Below are positions 37,741 through 46,618 of a stretch of DNA of 64,000 nucleotides, in pieces. This DNA comes from Arenibacter sp. ARW7G5Y1 (GTDB taxonomy: Bacteria > Bacteroidota > Bacteroidia > Flavobacteriales > Flavobacteriaceae). The position numbers and the translations under genes were made by a program. Positions within the stretch are counted from its first letter, which is position 1; each line of letters starts with the position of its first letter. The notes below the pieces were generated by a model. That model saw only the letters and a list, made by a program, of their open reading frames with translations, was not told the DNA's origin and did not search any database. Where the stretch lies: positions 154,643 through 218,642 of the forward strand of contig NZ_QJJZ01000004.1 in assembly GCF_003201775.1 (NCBI RefSeq), given 5' to 3'.

Positions 37741-38463
37741 ATGGTTGTAAAAAGCCAAATAAAATTTATAAGAAATTTACAGCAAAAAAAGTACCGTGCT
37801 CAAAACAAGTTGTTTGTTGTGGAGGGGGTAAAGACCGTCCGGGAATTACTCAATTCTTCCCTGAAGGTCTATAAAATATATGTTACGGACAACACATTGT
37901 TGGAGGGGGATGGCAATATTATAGAGGTGATAAGTGAGGGGGAATTGAAAAAAATGAGCGGATTGTCCACTCCAAACAAGGTCTTGGGCGTATTTCATAT
38001 TCCGGTTCCGGGGCCATTGGATTTTTCGGATTGGGTCATTGCTTTGGACGATGTTCGGGATCCGGGAAATTTGGGTACTATTATCCGTCTTTGCGATTGG
38101 TTCGGGGTCAAGAGCCTAATTTGTTCGTCCAATTCCGTAGATTGTTATAATCCCAAGGTCCTACAGGCTACAATGGGCTCCATAAGTAGGATGAACATTG
38201 TGTATGGGAATCTACAGGGGATTATAAGTGATTCTGGGGTTCCGGTATATGGGGCTTTTATGGATGGTGCCGAGGTTTATAAGGAGAAATTTACCCAAAG
38301 GGGAATATTGGTTATGGGGAACGAGGCCAATGGGGTATCTGAAGCCATAGAAGCCTTAATAGATAAGAAAATCACAATTCCACAATTTGGCCCAAAAACT
38401 ACAGAGAGTTTAAATGTGGCAACTGCCACTGCTATCCTATTAAACGAAATTAGGAGAGGTTAA
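37741..38463 (+). CDS. TrmH/SpoU-family RNA 2'-O-methyltransferase
   Basis: SPOUT-class methyltransferase of 240 residues. The N-terminal substrate-binding domain starts RNLQQKKYRAQNKLFVVEG. The knotted catalytic domain shows ALDDVRDPGNLGTIIRLCDWF, LVMGNEANGVSE and the final IPQFGPKTTESLNVATATAI. The family methylates ribose in rRNA or tRNA; the target nucleotide is not predictable. It is divergent from tamL and convergent with porT (3-base gap). Confidence 0.93.
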   Translation: MVVKSQIKFIRNLQQKKYRAQNKLFVVEGVKTVRELLNSSLKVYKIYVTDNTLLEGDGNIIEVISEGELKKMSGLSTPNKVLGVFHIPVPGPLDFSDWVIALDDVRDPGNLGTIIRLCDWFGVKSLICSSNSVDCYNPKVLQATMGSISRMNIVYGNLQGIISDSGVPVYGAFMDGAEVYKEKFTQRGILVMGNEANGVSEAIEALIDKKITIPQFGPKTTESLNVATATAILLNEIRRG

Positions 38464-38466
38464 TTT

Positions 38467-39162
38467 TTACTCAAAGGTAAAGTTAATGAACAGCCCTCTA
38501 GTCATCATTGCTTCAATATTGCCTGTCCATGGGCTGTTGGGATTATTGTCACGGACCAATTCATCATTAATGGCAAAAACGCCACGGATAGAGGGTGTAA
38601 ACTTGAAATATTCCAAATAGAAATCTATCCCAAAACCCATTTCATAATAATAGGTAGTCTTCTTCATTCGGAAAGTGCCACTGCTATTGTCGTCCAAACT
38701 TTGTTCATTGCTGCCCAAGTTTAAGGAGGTCGATGCCCCTCCAACAAGAAATGGTTTCCAATTCCCCAGTCTTTTGGTACTAACCTTTAGGAGTAAAGGA
38801 AAGTTTATATAGGTCGACTTTACCTCCCTAATGGCGTCCCTTTCGTTATCAAATCCCGGAAAACCTAAATTTCGCTGGTTGTAGTGCAATCCAGGTTCAA
38901 AACGAAGATCCAAAAATTTGTTAAGACGCAGTTCCCCAATGAGCCCTACATTAAAACCATAGGATTTGTCCACCAAAATGTCGGGCAGATCGTCTTTGTA
39001 TTCAAATTTAAAGTCATATTGATTGAAGCCTAAAAAATATCCCCAATTTAGTAATGGCTCGTCCTCATTTTCAAGGTTCATTACGGGTTTTTCATTAAAC
39101 TGGGCATTGGACGTGGTGCCCACTGCGCAAAAAACAATTAAAAGAACAAATATATTTTTCAT
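38467..39162 (-). CDS. porT: PorT-family outer-membrane beta-barrel protein
   Basis: Exported protein of 231 residues with a cleavable signal peptide (hydrophobic stretch, cleavage near SNA-Q at about residue 20) and alternating strands that fit an eight-stranded barrel; it ends in FTFE. PorT is tied to the type IX secretion system in gliding and gingipain-secreting Bacteroidota. The call relies on the general pattern and on its place directly after ubiE (3-base gap), an arrangement I associate with porT in this phylum; a generic PorT-like barrel protein remains possible. Confidence 0.78.
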   Translation of the reverse strand: MKNIFVLLIVFCAVGTTSNAQFNEKPVMNLENEDEPLLNWGYFLGFNQYDFKFEYKDDLPDILVDKSYGFNVGLIGELRLNKFLDLRFEPGLHYNQRNLGFPGFDNERDAIREVKSTYINFPLLLKVSTKRLGNWKPFLVGGASTSLNLGSNEQSLDDNSSGTFRMKKTTYYYEMGFGIDFYLEYFKFTPSIRGVFAINDELVRDNNPNSPWTGNIEAMMTRGLFINFTFE

Positions 39163-39165
39163 ATT

Positions 39166-39894
39166 TTACTTGGTAGCTACGTATATGGAAGCAACCCCAA
39201 ATGTTTGGGGCTTGTTGTCTATACCTATAAACCCGATTTTGGCCAAAATATTGTTGAACTGTTGCCCGTGTGGAAAAGCAGCTGCGGATTCCGATAAATA
39301 GGCATAGGCACTGCGATCTTTGGAAAATAACTTACCAATGGCCGGGAGGATAAATCTAGTATATAATTTATATCCTTGTTTGTAGGGGGTTTTTGTGGGT
39401 ATGGAGGTTTCCAGAACTACAAATGAACCTCCTGGTTTTAAGACCCTAAATATTTCCGCAAGGCCTTTTTCAAGGTTTTCAAAATTCCTAACCCCAAAGG
39501 CTACGGTGATGGCATCAAAGGAATTGGCTTCGAAGGGAAGGTTTTCACTGTCGCCAACAATCATCTTGATAGTGTCTCCCAAATTTTTGTCCGAGATTTT
39601 TCTTTTTCCAACCTCCAACATTCCTGGGGAGATATCCAAACCGATAATTTCCCCAGCACCTGTTTGAGCCATATTAATGGCCAGATCGCCCGTTCCGGTT
39701 GCAATGTCCAAAATCTTATCGGGATTGTTTTTGGAGACTATGGATACTACGCGCTTTCTCCATTTAATATCTATTCCAAAAGATATAACCCTATTAAGTC
39801 CATCGTAATTTCCGGAAATAGTATCGAACATTTTTGTTACCTGTTCCTTTTTACCTAGTGTTGAATCTTTATAAGGGGTTACCTTTTTATTCAT
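39166..39894 (-). CDS. ubiE: Demethylmenaquinone methyltransferase UbiE/MenG
   Basis: SAM-dependent C-methyltransferase of 242 residues, last step of menaquinone synthesis. Motifs: [19 protein letters not shown], the SAM-binding [38 protein letters not shown] and [13 protein letters not shown]. The frame is open about 36 codons upstream, but relatives start with a KKVTPYKDS-like sequence, so the second of two nearby ATGs is chosen (the other is at 39900). It forms a two-gene unit with porT. Confidence 0.95.
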   Translation of the reverse strand: MNKKVTPYKDSTLGKKEQVTKMFDTISGNYDGLNRVISFGIDIKWRKRVVSIVSKNNPDKILDIATGTGDLAINMAQTGAGEIIGLDISPGMLEVGKRKISDKNLGDTIKMIVGDSENLPFEANSFDAITVAFGVRNFENLEKGLAEIFRVLKPGGSFVVLETSIPTKTPYKQGYKLYTRFILPAIGKLFSKDRSAYAYLSESAAAFPHGQQFNNILAKIGFIGIDNKPQTFGVASIYVATK

Positions 39895-40242
39895 GATCAT
39901 TAAATTTTTGGTAAAGATACTATATAGGCATAAAGTTATACTTCTAATTTTTACAATATGCGCTGACCTGTATTTCTTTAACTGGGATATTTTCGAATAC
40001 AACCCGATTTAATTATGTAATTTTGTCCCGCTTACATTCATATTTTAAATGGAATATGGTTTAATAGGCTTCTTTCCTGTTTTGGGAAAATTGGATTTGA
40101 TCCTAATTCTATAGAAGGTGTGAATAGGAAAAGGATTTGGTTTATATTTAAACTAAGTTGACGTAAGGAGAAACATTCGTAAGGCGGTATTTACCATTAA
40201 TTATTGTGCGCTTCGGTTGATGAAAAACAATTTATATAACAG
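39895..40242. other. 348-base intergenic region between ubiE and trkA
   Basis: Divergent promoter region without a supported gene. TAATTTTG at 40018-40025 on the plus strand fits the TAnnTTTG box and could drive trkA with a leader of about 210 bases, but no matching upstream TTG was found. A short direct repeat (CGTAAGGAG, CGTAAGGCG) lies near 40163-40188. Confidence 0.3.
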
Positions 40243-41592
40243 ATGAAAATTATTATTGCAGGGGCAGGTGAAGTAGGTTTTCATTTGGCGAAATTATTGT
40301 CCTATGAATCCCAAGATATTACTCTTATAGATACGAATAAGGATAGTTTATCTTATGCGGACAGTCATTTGGATATTAGGGTGCTTAGAGGGGATGCCAC
40401 GTCCATTGCCATTTTAAAGGATGCACAAGTAGGGAAGTCCGACCTTGTTATTGGGGTGACTTCTTCGGAGACCACCAATATTACCTTGTGTATGTTGGCA
40501 AAACAATTGGGCTGTAAGCGAACAATAGCGCGTATTTCCAACGCAGAGTTTATTCATAACAAGGATGCCATCAGATTTCCGGACTTGGGTATTGATGAGC
40601 TTATTTCACCAGAGGCTTTGGCCGCAACTGAAATACAACTATTGTTGAACCAATCCGCTTTTAACAATACCTACGAATTTGAGGAGGGTCTTTTGATCAT
40701 GGTGGGGGTATCTTTGCCAAGGACCGCACCTTTTGTGGGAAAGACCGTTAAGGAAGCTGCAAGGATATTTCCCGAGCTGCATTTTATGCCCATTGCCATC
40801 CAAAGAATGGGTACCCAATACACTATTGTGCCAAGGGGTGACACGGTTTTTAAGGAAAATGATCAGGTGTATTTCATTACTTCCAGGGAAGGGCTGGACG
40901 AATTGTACAAACTTACCGGTAAGGAGAAAAAGGAAATTAAAAACGTAATGATACTTGGCGGTAGTAAGGTGGGCTACAAAACCGCGAGGGATCTTTGTAG
41001 AAATAAGTTTAATGTAAAGCTTATTGAGAAGAATAAGGAAAAGGCCTTTGATCTGGCAGACGAACTGCCCAATGCATTGATCATTAATGGTGATGGTAGA
41101 AATGTAGAACTGTTGGAGGAGGAAAACCTGGAGGCTATGGATGCTTTTGTAGCAGTTACGGGAAATTCTGAAACGAATATTATGTCTTGTCTGGTGGCAA
41201 AATCCAAGAATGTTAAAAAGACGATTGCCCTAGTGGAAAACATGGATTATTTTCAATTGTCGCACTCCATAGGAATAGACACTTTGCTCAATAAAAAGTT
41301 GTTGGCAGCAAATAATATTTTTAGGCATATAAGGAAAGGCGAAATTGTGGCGATGACCCGGTTGAACAATTTAAATGCAGAGATTTTGGAATTCATCGTT
41401 AAACCAACATCCCAAGTAAACGGACAGATAATTAGGGAGCTTGAGTTCCCCAGGGAAGCTACCATTGGAGGGGTTATAAGGGATAATGAAGGGATTATTG
41501 CCCTAGGAGGGTTTAGAATTACAGAAGGTGATAGGGTAGTGGTATGTTGTTTGCCAAGTGCCATTCCAAAAATTGAAAAGCTGTTCCTATAG
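40243..41592 (+). CDS. trkA: Trk system potassium uptake regulatory subunit TrkA
   Basis: Peripheral NAD-binding subunit that gates the TrkH potassium channel. It has 449 residues with two tandem RCK units: the first begins IIIAGAGEVGFHLAKLL with acidic VTLID-type partner, the second begins MILGGSKVGYKTARDL near residue 235. Each is followed by a TrkA-C domain (FVGKTVKEA and NGQIIRELEFP). The trkH start lies two bases after its stop. Confidence 0.95.
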   Translation: MKIIIAGAGEVGFHLAKLLSYESQDITLIDTNKDSLSYADSHLDIRVLRGDATSIAILKDAQVGKSDLVIGVTSSETTNITLCMLAKQLGCKRTIARISNAEFIHNKDAIRFPDLGIDELISPEALAATEIQLLLNQSAFNNTYEFEEGLLIMVGVSLPRTAPFVGKTVKEAARIFPELHFMPIAIQRMGTQYTIVPRGDTVFKENDQVYFITSREGLDELYKLTGKEKKEIKNVMILGGSKVGYKTARDLCRNKFNVKLIEKNKEKAFDLADELPNALIINGDGRNVELLEEENLEAMDAFVAVTGNSETNIMSCLVAKSKNVKKTIALVENMDYFQLSHSIGIDTLLNKKLLAANNIFRHIRKGEIVAMTRLNNLNAEILEFIVKPTSQVNGQIIRELEFPREATIGGVIRDNEGIIALGGFRITEGDRVVVCCLPSAIPKIEKLFL

Positions 41593-41593
41593 T

Positions 41594-43084
41594 ATGGGCT
41601 TAAATTCTAAAATTATTTTTCACCTCATGGGATTACTATTACTTTGTAATGGTTTTTTTATGATTTTGGCTGCAGTGGTAAGTGGAATTTATGACGACGG
41701 AGCTACTTTGGATATTACATTTGCCGCCCTGGTTACGATGCTTGTAGGTGTTTTGGCCATGTTCTATACGCGGAATCACAAAAAAGTGGTTAAGCGGAAG
41801 GAGGGGTACATCATTGTTACTTTTGGTTGGTTGGTCATGTCTGCTTCAGGGATGTTGCCCTATCTTTTTTCCGGTGCCATTCCGGATATTACCAACGCAT
41901 TTTTTGAGACCATATCCGGTTATACTACTACAGGGGCTTCGGTTGTGGATGATATAGAGGCATTACCGGAAGGAATACTGTTGTGGAGGAGTTTAACCCA
42001 TTGGATAGGGGGAATGGGGATCATAGTTCTTGCGATCGCTATTTTGCCGCTTTTAGGAATTGGAGGAATGCAATTATTTGCGGCAGAAGCTCCAGGGCCG
42101 AGTGGGGATAAATTACATCCTAGAATTACGGATACCGCCAAGCGACTTTGGTTAATTTACTTTAGTTATACTGTGGCAGAGACCCTGCTGTTAAAATTGG
42201 CCGGAATGTCTTTTTTTGATGCCATGAATCACTCTTTGGCAACCCTTTCCACTGGCGGTTTTTCTACCAAAAATGCCAGTATGGCCTATTGGAACGATCA
42301 ACCCTTGATTCAGTACATTGTTATTTTATTCATGTTTTTGGCCGGAAGTAATTTTGTTCTAAGCTATTATGCCTTTAAGGGAAAGGTGCAAAAAGTAATT
42401 ATGGATGAGGAATTTAAGTTCTATTCCATATTTATTTTGTGTTTTACCATAGTGGCCAGTTTGGTGGTGTATTTTCAGGCCAATGTACCGGTGTCGGATT
42501 TTCATCCCATGATATTGGGAGAGTGGGAAAGCGCATTTAGGCATACCTTGTTTCAAGTGGTCTCGGTAATTACCACTACAGGTTTTGTTACGGCCGATTT
42601 TACTTCATGGACGCCCTTTTTGACCATATTCTTTTTTGGACTGTTTTTCCTTGGAGGTTCTGCCGGTTCAACGGCAGGAGGTATCAAGGTAATGAGGCAC
42701 TTGCTTATTATTAAGAACGGGCTATTGGAATTTAAGCGCACCCTGCATACCAATGCCATTATTCCTGTTAGGTATAATAATAAGACAGTGCCCGAAAATA
42801 TCGTATACAATATAATTGCATTCTTTGTGCTCTATATGTTGTTGTTTATAATTGGATCCTTGGTACTTGGTGCACTGGGGTTGGACTTTGAAAGTGCAGT
42901 GGGAGGGGCCGCATCCTCTTTGGGGAATGTTGGTCCGGCATTGGGTACTTTGAATCCGTTGGTCAATTTTAATAGCCTTCCTGCCCTGGGGAAGTGGTGG
43001 TGCGGATTTCTAATGCTTTTGGGTAGGTTGGAGTTATTTACAGTATTGATACTGCTTTCACCATATTTTTGGAAACGTACTTAG
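41594..43084 (+). CDS. trkH: Trk system potassium transporter TrkH
   Basis: Inner-membrane potassium channel subunit of 496 residues. Four pore loops can be seen: GYTTTGASV, LATLSTGGFSTKNA, VITTTGFVTADF and SLGNVGPALGTL, each with the conserved filter glycine. The mobile loop region GGSAGSTAGGIKVMR gates the pore in the family. The start is placed two bases after trkA because the membrane segments begin right there; an in-frame ATG 36 bases upstream lies within trkA. Confidence 0.95.
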   Translation: MGLNSKIIFHLMGLLLLCNGFFMILAAVVSGIYDDGATLDITFAALVTMLVGVLAMFYTRNHKKVVKRKEGYIIVTFGWLVMSASGMLPYLFSGAIPDITNAFFETISGYTTTGASVVDDIEALPEGILLWRSLTHWIGGMGIIVLAIAILPLLGIGGMQLFAAEAPGPSGDKLHPRITDTAKRLWLIYFSYTVAETLLLKLAGMSFFDAMNHSLATLSTGGFSTKNASMAYWNDQPLIQYIVILFMFLAGSNFVLSYYAFKGKVQKVIMDEEFKFYSIFILCFTIVASLVVYFQANVPVSDFHPMILGEWESAFRHTLFQVVSVITTTGFVTADFTSWTPFLTIFFFGLFFLGGSAGSTAGGIKVMRHLLIIKNGLLEFKRTLHTNAIIPVRYNNKTVPENIVYNIIAFFVLYMLLFIIGSLVLGALGLDFESAVGGAASSLGNVGPALGTLNPLVNFNSLPALGKWWCGFLMLLGRLELFTVLILLSPYFWKRT

Positions 43085-43104
43085 TGTATATAAAAAAAGA
43101 ATTA

Positions 43105-43142
43105 AAAAAAAAATGGGCGTCGATGAAGATGCCCATTTTTTT
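43105..43142. terminator. Bidirectional terminator between trkH and the aminotransferase gene
   Basis: An A run plus ATGGGC pairs with GCCCAT plus a T run, about 12 bp in all, with a 12-base loop. It is 21 bases after the trkH stop and 17 bases from the end of the minus-strand gene, serving both. Confidence 0.85.
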
Positions 43143-43158
43143 AGGTATAAAGTCCGTA

Positions 43159-44343
43159 TTATAAAACTGCCTTTATTCTCGCCATGGCTTCCCTTAGTTC
43201 CTTCTCTGAAGCAGCATACGAAATACGTATGCAATTATCATTTCCGAAGGCCTCCCCGGTTACAGTGGCCACATTGGCTTTTTCCAATAGGTACAGGGCA
43301 AAATCCGAAGCATTATTGATCAATGTTCCATTAATCGTTTTTCCAAAAAAGCTGGAAATATCAGGAAATACATAAAATGCGCCCTCGGGGACATTAAGAT
43401 TGAATCCTTTTATCTCTCCCAATAGTTCCAGAACAAGATCGCGTCTCTTGTGGAATTCGTCTATCATAAATTGGATGGAGGATATTGGCGCGTTAAGCGC
43501 AGCTATGGTTGCCCGTTGGGCAATGGCATTGGCGCCACTGGTGATCTGGCCCTGAAATTTGTTACAGGCCCTGGCAACCCATTCCGGCCCTCCTATGTAA
43601 CCAATTCGCCATCCGGTCATGGCAAAAGCCTTGGAGACGCCGTTTACCGTAATGGTACGGTCGTACATGCCTTCAATATTGGCGATACTTACATGGCCAC
43701 CCCTAAAATTGATATGCTCATAAATTTCATCGGATACTATAAAAATGTTGGGATGCTTTTTCAATACTTCGGCCAAACCTTCCAATTCTTCCTTACTGTA
43801 TACCGACCCACTTGGATTACAAGGGGAGCTGAACCACATCATTTTGGTTTTCGGTGTAATGGCTTTCTCCAGCTGTTCCGGTGTCATCTTAAAATCGGTA
43901 TCGATGCTGGTAGGGACCTCTACTGGTACACCTTGGGCCAATTTAACAATATCACTATAGCTTACCCAATAAGGAGCTGGGAGAATAACCTCATCGCCAT
44001 CGTTGAGCATTACCATGGCAATATTGGCCAAGGATTGTTTTGCTCCTGTTGAGACTACAATTTGGTTAAGACCATAAGTAAGTCCATTGTCCCTTTTAAA
44101 TTTATTGGCAATGGCCTGTTTTAAATCGGCATAGCCATCCACAGGGGAATAGCTACTGTAATTCTGGTCTATAGCCTCTTTGGCCGCTTCCTTGATAAAA
44201 TCAGGGATGTTGAAGTCGGGTTCCCCAAGACTTAAGCCAATGATATCTTTACCTTCATTTTTTAATTCCCTGGCTTTGGCAGCCATAGCCAATGTGGCCG
44301 AGGTGGACATGGAATTGATCCTATCGGATAAATGGTTCTTCAT
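43159..44343 (-). CDS. Class I/II PLP-dependent aminotransferase (aspartate aminotransferase-like)
   Basis: Cytoplasmic pyridoxal-phosphate enzyme of 394 residues. Signature pieces: LGEPDFNIPDFI, the cofactor-stacking APYWVSYSD, NPSGSVYS, SDEIYEHI and the Schiff-base lysine in NGVSKAFAMTGWRIGY, which matches the class I aspartate aminotransferase pattern of the AspC/AspB Ib subgroup. Substrate range (aspartate, prephenate or others) is not certain. It is preceded on the same strand by a fatty-acid desaturase gene with a 13-base gap. Confidence 0.92.
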   Translation of the reverse strand: MKNHLSDRINSMSTSATLAMAAKARELKNEGKDIIGLSLGEPDFNIPDFIKEAAKEAIDQNYSSYSPVDGYADLKQAIANKFKRDNGLTYGLNQIVVSTGAKQSLANIAMVMLNDGDEVILPAPYWVSYSDIVKLAQGVPVEVPTSIDTDFKMTPEQLEKAITPKTKMMWFSSPCNPSGSVYSKEELEGLAEVLKKHPNIFIVSDEIYEHINFRGGHVSIANIEGMYDRTITVNGVSKAFAMTGWRIGYIGGPEWVARACNKFQGQITSGANAIAQRATIAALNAPISSIQFMIDEFHKRRDLVLELLGEIKGFNLNVPEGAFYVFPDISSFFGKTINGTLINNASDFALYLLEKANVATVTGEAFGNDNCIRISYAASEKELREAMARIKAVL

Positions 44344-44356
44344 TTTCTGTTATAAT

Positions 44357-45460
44357 TTACTGATATTGTAATTCGGGTTTTTTGCCCAGTTCCTTTAGAT
44401 GTTTGAAGTGCGAAATTATGGCTTTTCTTGTAGTTTTATATTCGTTGTACGGTAAATTAAACTCATTTGCAGTCTCTTTAACAATTTTGGCAATTTTTGT
44501 GTAATGTATATGACTGATGTTCGGGAAGATATGGTGTTCCACCTGATGGTTTAAGCCGCCCGTAAACCAGTTTACTATGCGGTTTTTGGTGCCAAAGTTC
44601 ACTGTGGTGAACAACTGGTGAATGGCCCAAGTATTTTTCATGGTACCGTCCTTTTCCGGCAGTGGGGTTTCCGCTTCATCCACAACATGTGCCAATTGAA
44701 AAACTACGCTTAGTATTACTCCGGCAACATAATGCATGATAAAAAAGCCGATCAGGATTTTCCACCACGCAATGTCCAGAAATACCATAGGTACTATAAT
44801 CCAAATGGTTATGTATATTAGCTTGGTTACTACCAGCATACTCCAGTTTATAAAAGGATTAGGAAACTTGCCATAGGCCAGTTTCCTTTTGGTATAGCGG
44901 TACATTTGTTGAAAATCCGTGGTTATGGCCCAGTTAAATGTAAGAAGGCCATAAAGGAAAATGGAGTAAAAATGCTGAAATTTATGGAATTTGTGCCATT
45001 TGGCGTGCTTTGAAAACCTAAGTATCCTTCCAGCTTCCAAATCTTCATCGTGTTCATGGATATTGGTATAGGTATGGTGAAGTACATTGTGTTGTACCTG
45101 CCAGTTATATACATTTCCAGCAAGGATATAGATACTGCCTCCCATTAGTTTGTTTACCCATTTTTTATTGGAATAGGAGCCGTGGTTTCCGTCGTGCATT
45201 ACGTTCATTCCAACGCCTGCCATACCAATGCCCATGGTTATGGTGAGTAATAAATTGGCCCAATTTGGGAGCCCTAGGGTTAGAATTAGAAAATAGGGTG
45301 CCAAAAATAAGGCAAACATTACGGCAGTCTTTAAGTGCAATTTCCAGTTCCCTGTCTTTTTAAGATCGTTTTCCTTGAAATAATCGTTAACGCGCTTGTT
45401 AAGGGTTTTGAAAAATTGCGCAGAGTCTTTTCTTGAAAATCTTATGGGTCTGTTATCCAT
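44357..45460 (-). CDS. Membrane fatty-acid desaturase (front-end/linoleoyl-CoA-like, three histidine boxes)
   Basis: Integral membrane di-iron desaturase of 367 residues. The three histidine boxes are HDGNH (89-93), HNVLHH (124-129) and QVEHH near residue 310; glutamine opening the third box is typical of front-end (delta-6-like) desaturases. There is no fused cytochrome b5 domain, so an external electron donor is needed. At least four hydrophobic segments are seen. It likely adjusts membrane fluidity; regiospecificity is not predictable. Confidence 0.92.
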   Translation of the reverse strand: MDNRPIRFSRKDSAQFFKTLNKRVNDYFKENDLKKTGNWKLHLKTAVMFALFLAPYFLILTLGLPNWANLLLTITMGIGMAGVGMNVMHDGNHGSYSNKKWVNKLMGGSIYILAGNVYNWQVQHNVLHHTYTNIHEHDEDLEAGRILRFSKHAKWHKFHKFQHFYSIFLYGLLTFNWAITTDFQQMYRYTKRKLAYGKFPNPFINWSMLVVTKLIYITIWIIVPMVFLDIAWWKILIGFFIMHYVAGVILSVVFQLAHVVDEAETPLPEKDGTMKNTWAIHQLFTTVNFGTKNRIVNWFTGGLNHQVEHHIFPNISHIHYTKIAKIVKETANEFNLPYNEYKTTRKAIISHFKHLKELGKKPELQYQ

Positions 45461-45548
45461 GATTTAATTTTTTGTAAATATACGGCAAAACGAGCCCAAA
45501 TTAATTATAACTGCTTTGTTAAAACTTAGGCCATGCCTATTAATGTAC

Positions 45549-45556
45549 TATTTTTG
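45549..45556 (+). promoter_or_regulatory. -7 box (TATTTTTG) upstream of rsmG
   Basis: It matches TAnnTTTG, 20 bases before the rsmG start. The nearest upstream TTTG (45515-45518) is too far away to be a standard -33 partner. Confidence 0.4.
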
Positions 45557-45576
45557 CAATAATTTAACTAAACATA

Positions 45577-46212
45577 ATGGACTGTACAATCATTTATAAA
45601 TATTTTCCAGATTTAACCGATTTGCAAAAACAGCAAATTGAGAAATTACAACATTTGTACCAGGACTGGAACTTAAAGATAAATGTGGTTTCCAGAAAGG
45701 ATATAGATGAGTTGTATCTTAGACATGTGCTACATTCTTTGGCCATAGCAAAATTTCAAAAATTTAATACCGGGGCGAAAATATTGGATGTGGGAACCGG
45801 TGGCGGATTTCCGGGGATACCCTTGGCTATTTTATATCCCGAGGCCCATTTTACATTGGTCGATGCCATTGGTAAAAAAATCAAAGTGGTGCAGGAAGTG
45901 GTGGCTGGACTGGAAATTGAAAATGTCACTGCGGTTAATTCAAGAGTGGAGGAAATTACGGAACAGTTCGATTTTATTGTAAGTAGGGCAGTGGCAGCCA
46001 TGCCAACTTTTACACATTGGGTGAAAGGTAGGATAAAAAAGAAATCTGTACACGAACGCAAAAACGGGATCCTTTATTTAAAAGGAGGGGATCTGGCCGA
46101 AGAATTGAAGGAATACCGTACGGTGGAAATCTATAATCTTTCCGGAATTTTTGAAGAGGAATTCTTCGAAACCAAAAAGTTGGTGTACTTACCGGTAAAA
46201 TTTAAGGGCTAA
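45577..46212 (+). CDS. rsmG: 16S rRNA (guanine-N7) methyltransferase RsmG
   Basis: SAM-dependent methyltransferase of 211 residues that in the family modifies G527 of 16S rRNA (E. coli numbering). It has the family opening LTDLQKQQIEKLQHLYQDWN with KINVVSRKD, the SAM loop ILDVGTGGGFPGIPLAI, VDAIGKKIKVV and SRAVAAMPTF. Length is standard. It stands alone, divergent from the desaturase. Confidence 0.96.
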   Translation: MDCTIIYKYFPDLTDLQKQQIEKLQHLYQDWNLKINVVSRKDIDELYLRHVLHSLAIAKFQKFNTGAKILDVGTGGGFPGIPLAILYPEAHFTLVDAIGKKIKVVQEVVAGLEIENVTAVNSRVEEITEQFDFIVSRAVAAMPTFTHWVKGRIKKKSVHERKNGILYLKGGDLAEELKEYRTVEIYNLSGIFEEEFFETKKLVYLPVKFKG

Positions 46213-46214
46213 TT

Positions 46215-46343
46215 CTATAAGCTTAACATGTGGTAATAGGACTCCCTACAAGTTTTGGCGTAAGCCTTTATGTAATTGGGTATATTTCTTAATGAAAAGC
46301 TTTTCAACTTTTCCTGTGTTTTGTTTTGAATATTATTTTTCAT
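46215..46343 (-). CDS. Possible small protein of 42 residues
   Basis: An ATG-initiated frame on the minus strand encodes a basic, polar peptide beginning MKNNIQNKTQEKLKSFSLRN, with YIKAYAKTCRESYYHMLSL at the end. There is no membrane segment and no recognised family. It lies between rsmG and pruA, in a 406-base stretch with no other gene. Composition (Lys/Asn/Tyr with a helical C-terminus) looks plausible for a real small protein, but an ORF of this length can arise by chance. Confidence 0.35.
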   Translation of the reverse strand: MKNNIQNKTQEKLKSFSLRNIPNYIKAYAKTCRESYYHMLSL

Positions 46344-46563
46344 GATCTTGGGCTTTTAAACTGACTATAAATTTACAATAACTTAACGTTAAATTTACAT
46401 TATAATTGTCTGAAGATTGGTTTAAATTATGTTAAATCTGTCTTTTGGCCTAGGTTTTTAGGGGTTTTGATGGTTTTAGGCGGCCCATTTTATGACTTTT
46501 ACAGAGCAAACCCTGGATGGTATATATTAACCAATAGGGTAGCCATAAGAACCCTATAACAGT

Positions 46564-46598
46564 AAGGCCCGTATCTGCAAAGAGCAAATACGGGCCTT
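46564..46598 (-). terminator. Hairpin after pruA, probable terminator
   Basis: AAGGCCCGTAT (46564-46574) pairs with ATACGGGCCTT (46588-46598), 11 bp perfect, plus inner TGC/GCA bases. The T run after it on the minus strand is weak. It is 20 bases beyond the pruA stop. Confidence 0.6.
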
Positions 46599-46618
46599 GG
46601 AAATTTGGTTTTATACCT

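Noticed and set aside
39166-40002. Longer form of UbiE starting at 40002
   Set aside because: The extra N-terminal residues are not found in the family as I know it; the [11 protein letters not shown] start fits relatives.
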